Shown here in pieces: positions 56,101 through 64,000 of a DNA stretch of 64,000 nucleotides; the first letter of the stretch is position 1, and every line of letters begins with the position of its first letter. Location of the stretch: the NCBI GenBank assembly GCA_947184155.2, contig CAMXCT020002033.1, positions 54,505 to 118,504 of the forward strand, in the 5' to 3' direction. Made by a program: the position numbers and the translations under genes. This DNA comes from Cladocopium goreaui. Lineage: Eukaryota; Sar; Dinophyceae; Suessiales; Symbiodiniaceae. Below the pieces are notes generated by a model that was not told the origin of the DNA, made no database searches, and saw only the letters and a list, made by a program, of their open reading frames with translations.

Positions 56101-58625
56101 CATGCTGGACATCGACGAGTCGGTTCAAAACATGATACGTCAGGTGAAGTTCTTTCAGAACTCTCAGGACTACCAATAGCTACATCTGCAGTATCTGCTG
56201 GTGACGTAGGAGATGGAGTGACAGAAACTCGAGACGGCTCTGCTGGAACTTCCTGTGGAGTCACGACAACGTTCGATCTTGCTAACGGCACTGCTGGCGC
56301 CAAACGCAACTCACCAGATTTCTTCTTCACACTGCTGGACTCTGGCAAGACAAGTTTGGGCTGTGAAGGTGCCGGCAAACTCTGACCTTTCAATCTTCGC
56401 AACTCTTCAGGAGGTAGCTGACTCATATCAGCTGGTGCAGTTCCACTGTCATTCACAATTTGGGGTCTACTACCTACAGTCCCAGTGTCAAATTGAGTCA
56501 AAACACCCTGTCCCGAATTCAAATCCCATCTCAAAGGTGAAATAGCCCTGATGTTCCTAGCTACAAAACGCATCAACTCAGCTTTGCCATCCACCCGAAT
56601 GAGACCCTGCACAACTGGACCTCGTTCCAATCCCATGTGAATGAAAGTACACTCCACATTTCTTATTGAAAGTGGTGAATGCTGCCGAATTGAATCAGGA
56701 ATTTCTGCCAAAACCTGAGCACCAAACAAAGTCGAAACTGGTTTGGATAACTTCCTTCCTGAAACCATTTCCAATGGACTTCTGTCTGAACCTCGTGATG
56801 TTGAAAAATGGTTGTTGCACAAAGCCAAATACGTCAAAACGTCAACCAAATTCTCATGTGAAAATGTGACATCCAACCCTTGTGCATTCAGATCAGCCCT
56901 TAGTACAGAAAAGGATTCCTTTAATTCCCTCACTGCTCGCTCAGCCGACCCAATTGATCGATGTTGTTGTGGCGCGGCTCTCCTAATAGCGAACGTGTAT
57001 CGGCCAGTAGAGGATCCAATGATCTCTCCCACTGCCCTCTCGCTATCGGTGTGGACGTCAATGGAGACTGCCTTCGAAGTCAACCCAAAATGTTGAAGCC
57101 ATACAACAATCTGTCTCCTGGCTGCTTCGACATCTTCTCCAACCACCACATAGCCAATGCACCTCGACATCATCTCGGTTAACACAAGGATCTTCACCGA
57201 ACCTGGGAGTTCGTCTGTGACGATCTCTCCTGATGTCTTGAGGAATGCAAAATTGGCCTGAATAGAAACCTCTTTCCTGTCACCTTTGTCTCTTCTGTGC
57301 TGAAAAACGGAACGACCCTTGGCACATTCCAAACAGTTCGGATTGAACGGAATATGTCCCTGTCTCCGGTGACGTGCCAGTTCATTGTCGTCTCCTCCAG
57401 ACACAGCTGCGACAGAAAAGTCATGAGTGTTACTCACAGTCAAGTCAGACCTGTATGCACTACTACTACCAACATCGGGATACAAACGAACCCAAGGACA
57501 ATTGGCAAAATAAGCAACATCGAGACAATGCATTCCAAGCTTTTCATGGAACAAATCAAAACCTTTTGGACCTTGTGTGAATCTCCATCCCGAATCTGCC
57601 AATGAAGTGATTGACAAAATGTTGTGCCGGATGGAACCCACCAAAACATTCAAACGTGCTTTCTTCCAACACCAATCATCACCTGATGTGCCTGAAATGT
57701 GCATCTGTACTCCAATCTCAGCAGTGCCTGACATGTTGACTGAGGATCCATTGGCAGCTTTGTAACTACCTAATCCCTCACTGTCCTGCAGCACTGACCT
57801 GAAGGCTGACAAGTTCGATTCAGCCAAAACACTTGTGGATGCACCAGAGTCAAGAAGCCACCAAGAAGCATCGGTGTTGTCAGCGACCTGTGAAAGCAAA
57901 GGTCGTAAAAACTTCAAGTAAGGTTCAATCTGCTGTTCAACTGAAACCTCGCTGTGGTCGTCAAACCAATCATGTGCACGCACCAAAACGACTTTCATCG
58001 GTACAGTGGCACACAAGTCTCGGCTGGGGTCATTAACAAAACATGTTTCCAAGTTGGAACTATCACCAAGTCCAACCTCATCTCCACACTTCAAACCACA
58101 AAACCATGGCTCACGAGTACAGCTGTCGCAACCTCTTGCCAGCACACAACCCATGTCAGCCGCTTCAACTTCCTCTGACTCATGAGTACAGCTGTCGCAA
58201 CCTTTTGCCAGCACACAACCCGTGTCAGCCAGTTCACTTCTCACTACTTCTGACTCACAAGTACAGCTGTCGCAACTCCTTGCCAGCACACAACCTGTGT
58301 CAGTCAGCTCATCTTTCTCTTCTGACTCATGAGTACAGCTGTCGCAACTCCTTGCCAGCACACAACCCATGTCAGCCAGTTCACTTTCCAATCCTTCTGA
58401 CTCACGAGTACAGCTGTCGCAACCTCTTGCCAGCACACAACCCGTGTCAGCCAGTTCATTTTCTTTTGACTCACGAGTACAGCTGTCGCAACTCTTTGCC
58501 AGCACACAACCCGTGTCAGCCAACTCACTTTCAAAGTCTTTGCAATCAACCACAAGCCTATTCTCGGTTTCCATGTCAGCAACCTCATTGCTCATGCACA
58601 AACCTAAGACCTCCAGTGGTTTCAC
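53190..58625 (-). CDS. pol: Pol polyprotein of the inner Copia, ~1811 codons
   Basis: Domains by approximate residue: six Cys-rich repeats (30-175, C-V-L-A-x-x-C-D-S-C core), aspartic protease (DSGA, about 257), integrase zinc finger (HRRQGH...CLEC, 415-445), integrase core (first position Asn 458 in QANFAF, Asp in HTDSERAV, Glu in GSAERAV), RT (LDVSHAF; VVYVDDI near 1226), RNase H (SDASHA near 1417, SCEAELYG, LESDSSSA, ADLFTKCL) and a ~220-residue extension with VELCCSEHSNLRKVC and TPCGSGSPLRNF. PR-IN-RT-RH order is diagnostic of Copia. The frame opens without an ATG upstream of the first domain and overlaps the gag end by 41 bp. An extra A in the coding strand at 58588-58589 separates the frames. 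The protein needs a -1/+1 shift or is dead. The frame itself has no stops. Confidence 0.93.
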   Translation of the reverse strand: MKPLEVLGLCMSNEVADMETENRLVVDCKDFESELADTGCVLAKSCDSCTRESKENELADTGCVLARGCDSCTRESEGLESELADMGCVLARSCDSCTHESEEKDELTDTGCVLARSCDSCTCESEVVRSELADTGCVLAKGCDSCTHESEEVEAADMGCVLARGCDSCTREPWFCGLKCGDEVGLGDSSNLETCFVNDPSRDLCATVPMKVVLVRAHDWFDDHSEVSVEQQIEPYLKFLRPLLSQVADNTDASWWLLDSGASTSVLAESNLSAFRSVLQDSEGLGSYKAANGSSVNMSGTAEIGVQMHISGTSGDDWCWKKARLNVLVGSIRHNILSITSLADSGWRFTQGPKGFDLFHEKLGMHCLDVAYFANCPWVRLYPDVGSSSAYRSDLTVSNTHDFSVAAVSGGDDNELARHRRQGHIPFNPNCLECAKGRSVFQHRRDKGDRKEVSIQANFAFLKTSGEIVTDELPGSVKILVLTEMMSRCIGYVVVGEDVEAARRQIVVWLQHFGLTSKAVSIDVHTDSERAVGEIIGSSTGRYTFAIRRAAPQQHRSIGSAERAVRELKESFSVLRADLNAQGLDVTFSHENLVDVLTYLALCNNHFSTSRGSDRSPLEMVSGRKLSKPVSTLFGAQVLAEIPDSIRQHSPLSIRNVECTFIHMGLERGPVVQGLIRVDGKAELMRFVARNIRAISPLRWDLNSGQGVLTQFDTGTVGSRPQIVNDSGTAPADMSQLPPEELRRLKGQSLPAPSQPKLVLPESSSVKKKSGELRLAPAVPLARSNVVVTPQEVPAEPSRVSVTPSPTSPADTADVAIGSPESSERTSPDVSCFEPTRRCPACESGMEAPGIRHNKECRKRFAEFEEQRRKERRVEPALSQESHVVVPQVEVPVEEVDDEELVPTPESARRQPETQVEHTRRFKRKAETDREQLEREIREDSEELLQTNMDFDWFWVGSGEPVLVASLGTLEGPASFAPATSPEMFSGSLDSVCFNRGNEHDFVKMRLGGQDVLVWKPDSIIDDQSLQELDLEQGFKGMQEEVRNLEHCKTGRIITQSELDDMKKAVPNLRLIQSRWVAAYKSSERVRTRIVAKDFNRGSSARSLGFSSPTPSIESVHLVLAMAATRKMLLRALDVSHAFMHSPLGTGVHVVLKMPLSISFPSGEATYYLLEKALNGLRDASLAWLQLLTFTVEHVGLWSDSLEPCVYGGQIVKDGHEIGFRLCVVYVDDILLLSTTKEAEEHVVATLSSVVPVKTTGEIGEEGGSLTFIGRVIRRERDSSEITLGVDPHYLDSTFLDYGVTRGSENVPDISGHLEKTLTDSNFQKPLSDEAYSRFRKALGKLLWLSQVRHDLKTWMSVLGTQQAKPTHGTEQALKAVLRFLYVDMHACLCLPSRDETIMSQVDDTQLRSVHLHSFSDASHAPYRFNNRKGVSGGAVFFERSLVRSLSRQQQALSLSSCEAELYGLQSVCQESVAFGRLVHRLLFALHEIDEPEEVVIWLESDSSSALQLVRSMDVPRRSRHIEIRLHWLREQMREGLLKLRHRSGVENPADLFTKCLSAKAFYKHRYALGIVVPDGLTAELAELRELSVLQQVLTQGSSIAIVELCCSEHSNLRKVCEVSKVPYIGVVAKVQSSGTLSRVAVCIRQWKNSSCPPWVHIHASTPCGSGSPLRNFNPESVTEKDQEWDEIINAIGGYFKHADSCSFELPERNTIWSRPETVNLLQSFDMRHEALVRLCKTGRQNKDGIPIGKTLKFVSNSAWFALNLHSKLSTCTCQTHAELYQINYTETAFYNRKLARYILIAVKHASKKKS

Positions 58626-60747
58626 ATGTCATGTCAAACAACAAAGGATTAATGATCATGCTGCCGACACTGCCAGTCTTTTGGACATCAGACCTATTGT
58701 CGTGGCTTGCACTCGGTTCCGCACTTTGGACTGGTCCCTGTTGCCAGGTATACCCATACCCGTCGCAATACCATCCAGAACCATCGTCCCACCATGTCTG
58801 CGAAACTCCCCATTGACCATCACAGCTCTCCGGCCATTGGTCATGCCACCAATAGTCATCATCGTCCCAACTCTCTGCAGTCCAGTCGGTCCAATCTTCT
58901 GAAACCTCATTCAACTTGCCTTTCTTTCCCTTTCCTTTGCTACTGCCTTTGCTTCTAAAGGTAGCACCCTTTCCTTTGGAACCTTTACCTTCTTTGCTCT
59001 CAGGGCAGTTGAAGCTGATGTGTCCCATCTTACCACATCTAAAACACCGAATCTTACTCATGTCTGCGGTACAACCTGGGGCAGTGTGTTTCCGACTGCC
59101 ACACTTTCCGCACCTGCCTTCCACTGCATCTACAAGTTCGTCATCAAGAGAATGATGTTCTACACTCCCCTCCAGGGCACTCAATCTCTTGCTGGGGCCT
59201 ACTGTCCCAAAATCGCTAAACAGGCGTTGTTGCTCTTCCCAACGCATCGCAGCGTTCCTGTAGGACTCGTAATTGTCTGCGCCGCTGTGATGGAGAACAT
59301 AATTCTTCACTGTCTCAGGCAAACTTTTCAGCAGAACAACTAGCATGTCAGAATCTGCCAGCTTCAGTCCTGTGGTGTCCACCTGCATAGGGAGAGTTCC
59401 TAGCAACCTTGAGAACCTTGCAGCTTCATAAACAATTCTTCTGATAGTATCACTAACCAAGGAACTCGGCGATGTCTGTGTCGCCGCCAGGACAAAGGAC
59501 TTCCCTGCAATCTGTGTCCTTAGTGAGAGCGCTTCGGATCTTGACCTCAGAGAAAATTCAAGAGTAAGTTGCCTAAGCAGTTCAAACCCGTTTGCTTGTT
59601 GGTTTACTGCTACTGTCACTCTGTCACTAGATCCTACTCCATGTAATGCCACACCCTCACTGAAAGCGTTCACCAACGCCACACACCTGGGGTTGTCGTG
59701 AAACGCAGCTTTTAAGATGGACATAAGCCTTCGAGACCTTGCCTGTTGTGCTCCACTGAGAGCACTCCATCTGATGGGACCGGGCCAACGGCTACTATGC
59801 TGGATTTCTACAGAAAACTCTAAACTTCCACCAGCTGCCCAGGATGACAACTCATCCAAATAGCCAGCCCAACCTAACACCTCTTCTTCTCTTGTCTTCC
59901 AAGTTCCTACTGGTGTTGGTGCCGGTGTCAACTTTTTTTCGCTTTTGGCGAAGACATCCAATTGCTGTGAATTTCCATGATTTGATTGTTGAACACCAAA
60001 CCCAGGCAAAACATCAAATGGCTGCGGAGTCACAAACGACGAATCAGCTGCCCTACCAAGACCATCACCAAACACTTCTGGAACCCCTCTTCTCTGTTGC
60101 ATAGTTACAAAACGATCTTGCATCTGCTGCTGCACTGTCTGTAGCTGTCCCTCACTCATGCTACCTAACATGGCCATGACCTCTTGGATCTGCGCCGCCT
60201 GAGGCGTCAAGCCTCCCAAGCTCGCTCCAACCGGGCCACTCAGCACGTTTCCTTGGCAACTCATTGGGTTCACTCCTAAGTTTGGAAAATCTCCAGACCT
60301 TGGTCCACCAGGCATACTCGCACAACCATAACTTGGCACACGCGCTTGCGAATTCTGTTGCGTAAACGTTTGTTGTTGGGGAATCCATTGCGCACCAAAC
60401 CATGCTGGTCCCAGTCCTTGCATTCCGGGGACATTTCCTTGCTGACATCCCTGCACCGGACCTCCCTGACCACCTGCATCCAGGTTTGTCGTGCTCGCAA
60501 ATCCCTGTACGTTCTGTGACACATTTGCTTGTTGTTGCTGTGGCTGCTGCTGGGGCATGTTACTTACTTCAGGTGTTTGTCCATCCATCCCAGATCCACT
60601 ACCTTGCTGACTAGGCGTTCTTGGCACTGGCGGCAACCCGTCACTACGGTTACAACCACCATTTCCGGTACCACTTCCTTCACCTCTTTCAGCCATACCA
60701 GGACTAGGACAACCTTGCACACCTTGACTCGCACTACCTGAATCCAT
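58585..60747 (-). CDS. gag: Gag polyprotein of the inner Copia, 720 aa
   Basis: ATG at 60747 (MDSGSASQGVQGCPSPGMAE) lies 39 bp downstream of the LTR edge. The N-terminal third is Gln/Gly/Pro-rich and probably disordered. The middle is a capsid-like helical region (about 290-520, with FSRLLGTLPMQVDT and VLLKSLPETVKNYVLHHSGA). Two CCHC zinc knuckles follow: CGKCGSRKHTAPGC near 544-557 and CFRCGKMGHISFNC near 567-580. After a Lys/Gly/Ser-rich basic stretch comes a Trp/Asp-rich tail. It ends RFVHEQ at 58585, where a 1-nt insertion relative to the outer copy creates the stop. Confidence 0.93.
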   Translation of the reverse strand: MDSGSASQGVQGCPSPGMAERGEGSGTGNGGCNRSDGLPPVPRTPSQQGSGSGMDGQTPEVSNMPQQQPQQQQANVSQNVQGFASTTNLDAGGQGGPVQGCQQGNVPGMQGLGPAWFGAQWIPQQQTFTQQNSQARVPSYGCASMPGGPRSGDFPNLGVNPMSCQGNVLSGPVGASLGGLTPQAAQIQEVMAMLGSMSEGQLQTVQQQMQDRFVTMQQRRGVPEVFGDGLGRAADSSFVTPQPFDVLPGFGVQQSNHGNSQQLDVFAKSEKKLTPAPTPVGTWKTREEEVLGWAGYLDELSSWAAGGSLEFSVEIQHSSRWPGPIRWSALSGAQQARSRRLMSILKAAFHDNPRCVALVNAFSEGVALHGVGSSDRVTVAVNQQANGFELLRQLTLEFSLRSRSEALSLRTQIAGKSFVLAATQTSPSSLVSDTIRRIVYEAARFSRLLGTLPMQVDTTGLKLADSDMLVVLLKSLPETVKNYVLHHSGADNYESYRNAAMRWEEQQRLFSDFGTVGPSKRLSALEGSVEHHSLDDELVDAVEGRCGKCGSRKHTAPGCTADMSKIRCFRCGKMGHISFNCPESKEGKGSKGKGATFRSKGSSKGKGKKGKLNEVSEDWTDWTAESWDDDDYWWHDQWPESCDGQWGVSQTWWDDGSGWYCDGYGYTWQQGPVQSAEPSASHDNRSDVQKTGSVGSMIINPLLFDMTCETTGGLRFVHEQ

Positions 60748-60769
60748 TCCTACTTACGCACAGCAAGCA

Positions 60770-60785
60770 GGCAGCTCCGCTACCA
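60770..60785 (-). promoter_or_regulatory. Primer-binding site
   Basis: Directly after the 5' LTR the minus strand reads TGGTAGCGGAGCTGCC. The TGG pairs with a tRNA CCA end. TGGTAGCG resembles the initiator-Met tRNA site of Ty1/Copia elements, which is inference because the dinoflagellate tRNA sequence was not checked. Confidence 0.75.
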
Positions 60786-61616
60786 TGCAGAAGGTACGCA
60801 ACCTTCGAAACCCTTGGGTCAGCGTCCAGGACGTCGTCCTTAACTCACTAGAACCGTCCACGCTACCAAGTCAACCACTCCCAGAGCTCAGCCACTTTTA
60901 CACAAGCACAAACCAACGGTGTCTGCTCATGTCGCTATGGTTCTTGTTGGTGTGTCACGCCTTGACACAAAATGATGCGGAGTCGCCAGTCAGCATCTTT
61001 CTGCTAACTTCACAAAAGCGATCAAAAACACATGTCCTCACAAAAAGTCTTTACATCAAGACATGGTTTGTTTGTTTAAATAAGTTTGAGTGTTTGGAAA
61101 ACGTTGAAACATTTCAAGCACCAAAACATGATTCATGATGTCTCCCTCAGATCTGTTAGCAACTCCAGTTCTGAATGCCTTTCAGAACGTTGCTCTCGCT
61201 ATCATCATTGAGAGACAAAACAAACTCAACTTCTCCGACCAATGTCAAACAAAGTTCCTTCTTCCGAAGTCACAAAATGAATTCTACGATCTTCTCACGA
61301 TTCCTTCGTGCACTTCTGCGATGATTCTGTCGACAAAACTAAAGCAAAGTATATGGAAAATGGTTTGATTTTCCATGTCACTATACAAATTCAAATCCTC
61401 ACAATGTTGTCCGTGCAATCAAAGTACTCAAAGAAGACGAAAAGTATATCGTTGTTGGGTTTCGTCATCTCCAATAAAACGTGCAAAACATGAAACGTGC
61501 AAATACGATGTCAACCATCACGGTTGAGCTCATCATCAAGATGAAAACCAAATTCACTTCTTCCAATGCAGAAAATACCAATGGATTCATCTCACCACAG
61601 ATGTCAAATTTTCACA
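60786..61616 (-). repeat. 5' LTR of the inner Copia, 831 bp
   Basis: Plus-strand ends are TGCAGAAGGTACGC and TTTTCACA. It pairs with 51259-52091. The transcription start and polyadenylation site are not identified. Confidence 0.95.
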
Positions 61617-61621
61617 TCTTT
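61617..61621. repeat. Target-site duplication TCTTT (right)
   Basis: Perfect match to 51254-51258. The outer integrase frame resumes here with CCTGTCACCTTTG. Confidence 0.95.
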
Positions 61622-64000
61622 CCTGTCACCTTTGTCTCTTCTGTGCTGAAAAACGGAACGACCCTTGGCACATTCCAAACAGTTCGGATTGAATGGAATA
61701 TGTCCCTGTCTCCGGTGACGTGCCAGTTCATTGTCGTCTCCTCCAGACACAGCTGCAACAGAAAAGTCATGAGTGTTACTCACAGTCAAGTCAGACCTGT
61801 ATGCACTACTACTACCAACATCGGGATACAAACGAACCCAAGGACAATTGGCAAAATAAGCAACATCAAGACAATGCATTCCAAGCTTTTCATGGAACAA
61901 ATCAAAACCTTTCGGACCTTGTGTGAATCTCCATCCCGAATCTGCCAATGAAGTGATTGACAAAATGTTGTGCCGGATGGAACCCACCAAAACATTCAAA
62001 CGTGCTTTCTTCCAACACCAATCATCACCTGATGTGCCTGACATGTGCATCTGTACTCCAATTTCAGCAGTGCCTGACATGTTGACTGAGGATCCATTGG
62101 CAGCTTTGTAGCTACCTAACCCCTCACTGTCCTGCAGCACTGACCTGAAGGCTGACAAGTTCGATTCAGCCAAAACACTTGTGGATGCACCGGAGTCAAG
62201 AAGCCACCAAGAAGCATCGGTGTTGTCAGCGACCTGTGAAAGCAAAGGTCGCAAAAACTTCAAGTAAGGTTCAATCTGCTGTTCAACTGAAACCTCACTG
62301 TGGTCGTCAAACCAATCATGTGCACGCACCAAAACGACTTTCATCGGTACAGTGGCACACAAGTCTCGGCTGGGGTCATTAACAAAACATGTTTCTAAGT
62401 TGGAACTATCACCAAGTCCAACCTCATTTCCACACTTCAAACCACAAAACCATGGCTCATGAGTACAGCTGTCGCAACCTCTTGCCAGCACACAACCCAT
62501 GTCAGCCGCTTCAACTTCCTCTGACTCATGAGTACAGCTGTCGCAACCTTTTGCCAGCACACAACCCATGTCAGCCAGTTCACTTCTCACTACTTCTGAC
62601 TCACAAGTACAGCTGTCGCAACTCCTTGCCAGCACACAACCTGTGTCAGTCAGCTCATCTTTCTCTTCTGACTCATGAGTACAGCTGTCGCAGCTCTCTG
62701 CCAGCACACAACCCATGTCAGCCAGTTCATCTTCTTCTTCCGACTCACGAGTACAGCTGTCGCAGCTCTCTGCCAGCACACAACCCGTGTCAGCCAGTTC
62801 ACTCTCTTTTGACTCACGAGTATAGCTGTCGCAGCTCTCTGCCAGCACACAACCCGTGTCAGCCAACTCAATCTCAAAGTCTTTGCAATCAACCACAAGC
62901 CTATTCTCGGTTTCCATGTCAGCAACCTCATGCTCATGCACAAACCTAAGACCTCCAGTGGTTTCACATGTCATGTCAAACAACAAAGGATTTATGATCA
63001 TGCTGCCGACACTGCCAGTCTTTTGGACATCAGACTTATTGTCGTGGCTTGCACTCGGTTCCGCACTTTGGACTGGTCCCTGTTGCCAGGTATACCCATA
63101 CCCGTCGCAATACCATCCAGAACTATCGTCCCACCATGTCTGCGAAACTCCCCATTGACCATCACAGCTCTCCGGCCATTGGTCATGCCACCAATAGTCA
63201 TCATCGTCCCAACTCTCTGCAGTCCAGTCGGTCCAATCTTCTGAAACCTCATTCAACTTGCCTTTCTTTCCCTTTCCTTTGCTACTGCCTTTGCTTCTAA
63301 AGGTAGCACCCTTTCCTTTGGAACATTTACCTTCTTTGCTCTCAGGGCAGTTGAAGCTGATGTGTCCCATGTTACCGCATCTAAAACACCGAATCTTGCT
63401 CATGTCTGCGGTACAACCTGAGGCAGTGTGTTTCCGACTGCCACACTTTCCACACCTGCCTTCCACTGCATCTACGAGTTCGGCATCAAGAGAATGATGT
63501 TCTACACTCCCCTCCAGGGAACTCAATCTCTTGCTGGGGCCTGCTGTCCCAAAATCGCTAAACAGGCGTTGTTGCTCTTCCCAACGCATCGCAGCGTTCC
63601 TGTAGGACTCGTAATTGTCTGCGCCGCTGTGATGGAGAACATAATTCTTCACTGTCTCAGGCAAGCTTTTCAACAGAACAACTAGCATGTCAGAATCTGC
63701 CAGCTTCAGTCCTGTGGTGTCCACCTGCATAGGGAGAGTTCCTAGCAATCTTGAGAACCTTGCAGCTTCATAGTCAATTCTTCTGATAGTATCACTAACC
63801 AAGGAACTCGGCGATGTCTGTGTCGCCGCCAGGACAAAGGACTTCCCTGCAATCTGCATCCTTAGTGAGAGCGCTTCGGATCTTGACCTCAGAGAAAATT
63901 CAAGAGTAAGTTGCCTAAGCAGTTCAAACCCGTTTGCTTGTTGGTTTCCTGCCACTGCCACTCTGTCACTAGATCCTACTCCATGTAATGCCACACCCTC
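61622..64000 (-). mobile_element. Outer Copia element, gag-pol part, continuing past the window
   Basis: This is the upstream half of the element whose downstream part lies at 50511-51258. It is about 97-98 percent like the inner copy by eye. The frame is continuous from Gag into Pol (RFVHEHEVADMETEN), with no shift at the junction. It carries both zinc knuckles (CGKCGSRKHTASGC; CFRCGNMGHISFNC), six Cys-rich repeats (one with Tyr for the last Cys, CDSYTRES), protease DSGA and the integrase HHCC finger, then reaches the TCTTT site. The gag N-terminus and 5' LTR lie beyond 64000. The frame reads a few codons into the inner LTR before stopping. Confidence 0.92.

Larger units (their letters stand above)
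51259..61616 (-). mobile_element. Complete inner Copia (Ty1-like) LTR retrotransposon, 10,358 bp
   Basis: Two LTRs (833 and 831 bp) with TG...CA ends, a 5-bp TCTTT duplication, a primer-binding site and a polypurine tract define both ends. Minus-strand order is 5' LTR, gag, pol (protease-integrase-RT-RNase H, the Copia order), a third ORF, 3' LTR. It sits inside the integrase region of a second copy of the same family. The length is large for Copia. The extra space goes to Cys repeats, a methyltransferase-like extension, the third ORF and long LTRs. Autonomous activity is doubtful: the gag-pol frame is broken by one base and the first integrase Asp is Asn. Confidence 0.96.

Noticed and set aside
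58043-58816. Plus-strand frame with repeated HEYSCRNLLPAHNPCQP, and its copy at 62389-62949
   Set aside because: It is antisense to the Cys-rich repeats of Pol. The minus frame is the one with retroelement domains on both sides.

Overview
This window looks like nuclear DNA of a dinoflagellate, most likely from the Suessiales/Symbiodiniaceae side of the group. That rests on recalled family resemblances, not on a search. It shows many short exons, usually preceded by AG|G acceptors and separated by small introns. It also carries a Copia element and a tyrosine-recombinase (YR) retroelement with protein families I recognise from dinoflagellate genomes, and very abundant inverted and tandem repeats. 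There is no bacterial-style operon, no rRNA, and no tRNA gene I could support.

Layout. 1-5.1 kb is repeat-rich: a fold-back with arms of about 0.83 kb, then a 239-bp inverted repeat. A small two-exon minus-strand gene (5.1-5.6 kb) abuts a 3.7-kb array of perfect hairpins and GC-rich blocks (5.64-9.3 kb). A 63-bp tandem array follows (9.5-10.1 kb). From 11.2 to 13.4 kb lies a minus-strand multi-exon gene whose product carries three SUMO-interaction-like motifs. 13.4-18.4 kb is dominated by satellites: triplet repeats, a 159-bp dimeric satellite open in several frames, and a 9-bp minisatellite. From 19.3 to 37.6 kb there are many plus-strand short exons, including an ASCH-like domain, lysine-rich segments and two recurrent dinoflagellate protein families, with one minus-strand gene among them. 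39.2-40.2 kb is a 100-bp higher-order satellite.

The last third is a pile of retroelements, all read on the minus strand. From 41.85 to 50.51 kb is a YR retrotransposon whose terminal repeats are arranged A1-ORFs-B1-A2-B2, the split-direct-repeat layout known from Ngaro/PAT-type elements. Its recombinase ORF lies 5' of the RT/RNase H ORF, and the RT catalytic core appears deleted. Next to it is a fragment of an outer Copia element. That outer copy is interrupted in its integrase region by a complete inner Copia (51,259-61,616) with 833/831-bp LTRs, TG...CA ends, a 5-bp target duplication (TCTTT), a primer-binding site and a polypurine tract. The outer copy resumes at 61,622 and runs off the window.

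The Copia elements carry unusual cargo: six Cys-rich repeats between Gag and protease, a methyltransferase-like extension after RNase H, and a separate third ORF with an ExoX-C-like motif. The younger inner copy has lost the first integrase aspartate (Asp to Asn) and has a 1-nt frameshift between gag and pol. The outer copy keeps the aspartate and a continuous gag-pol frame.
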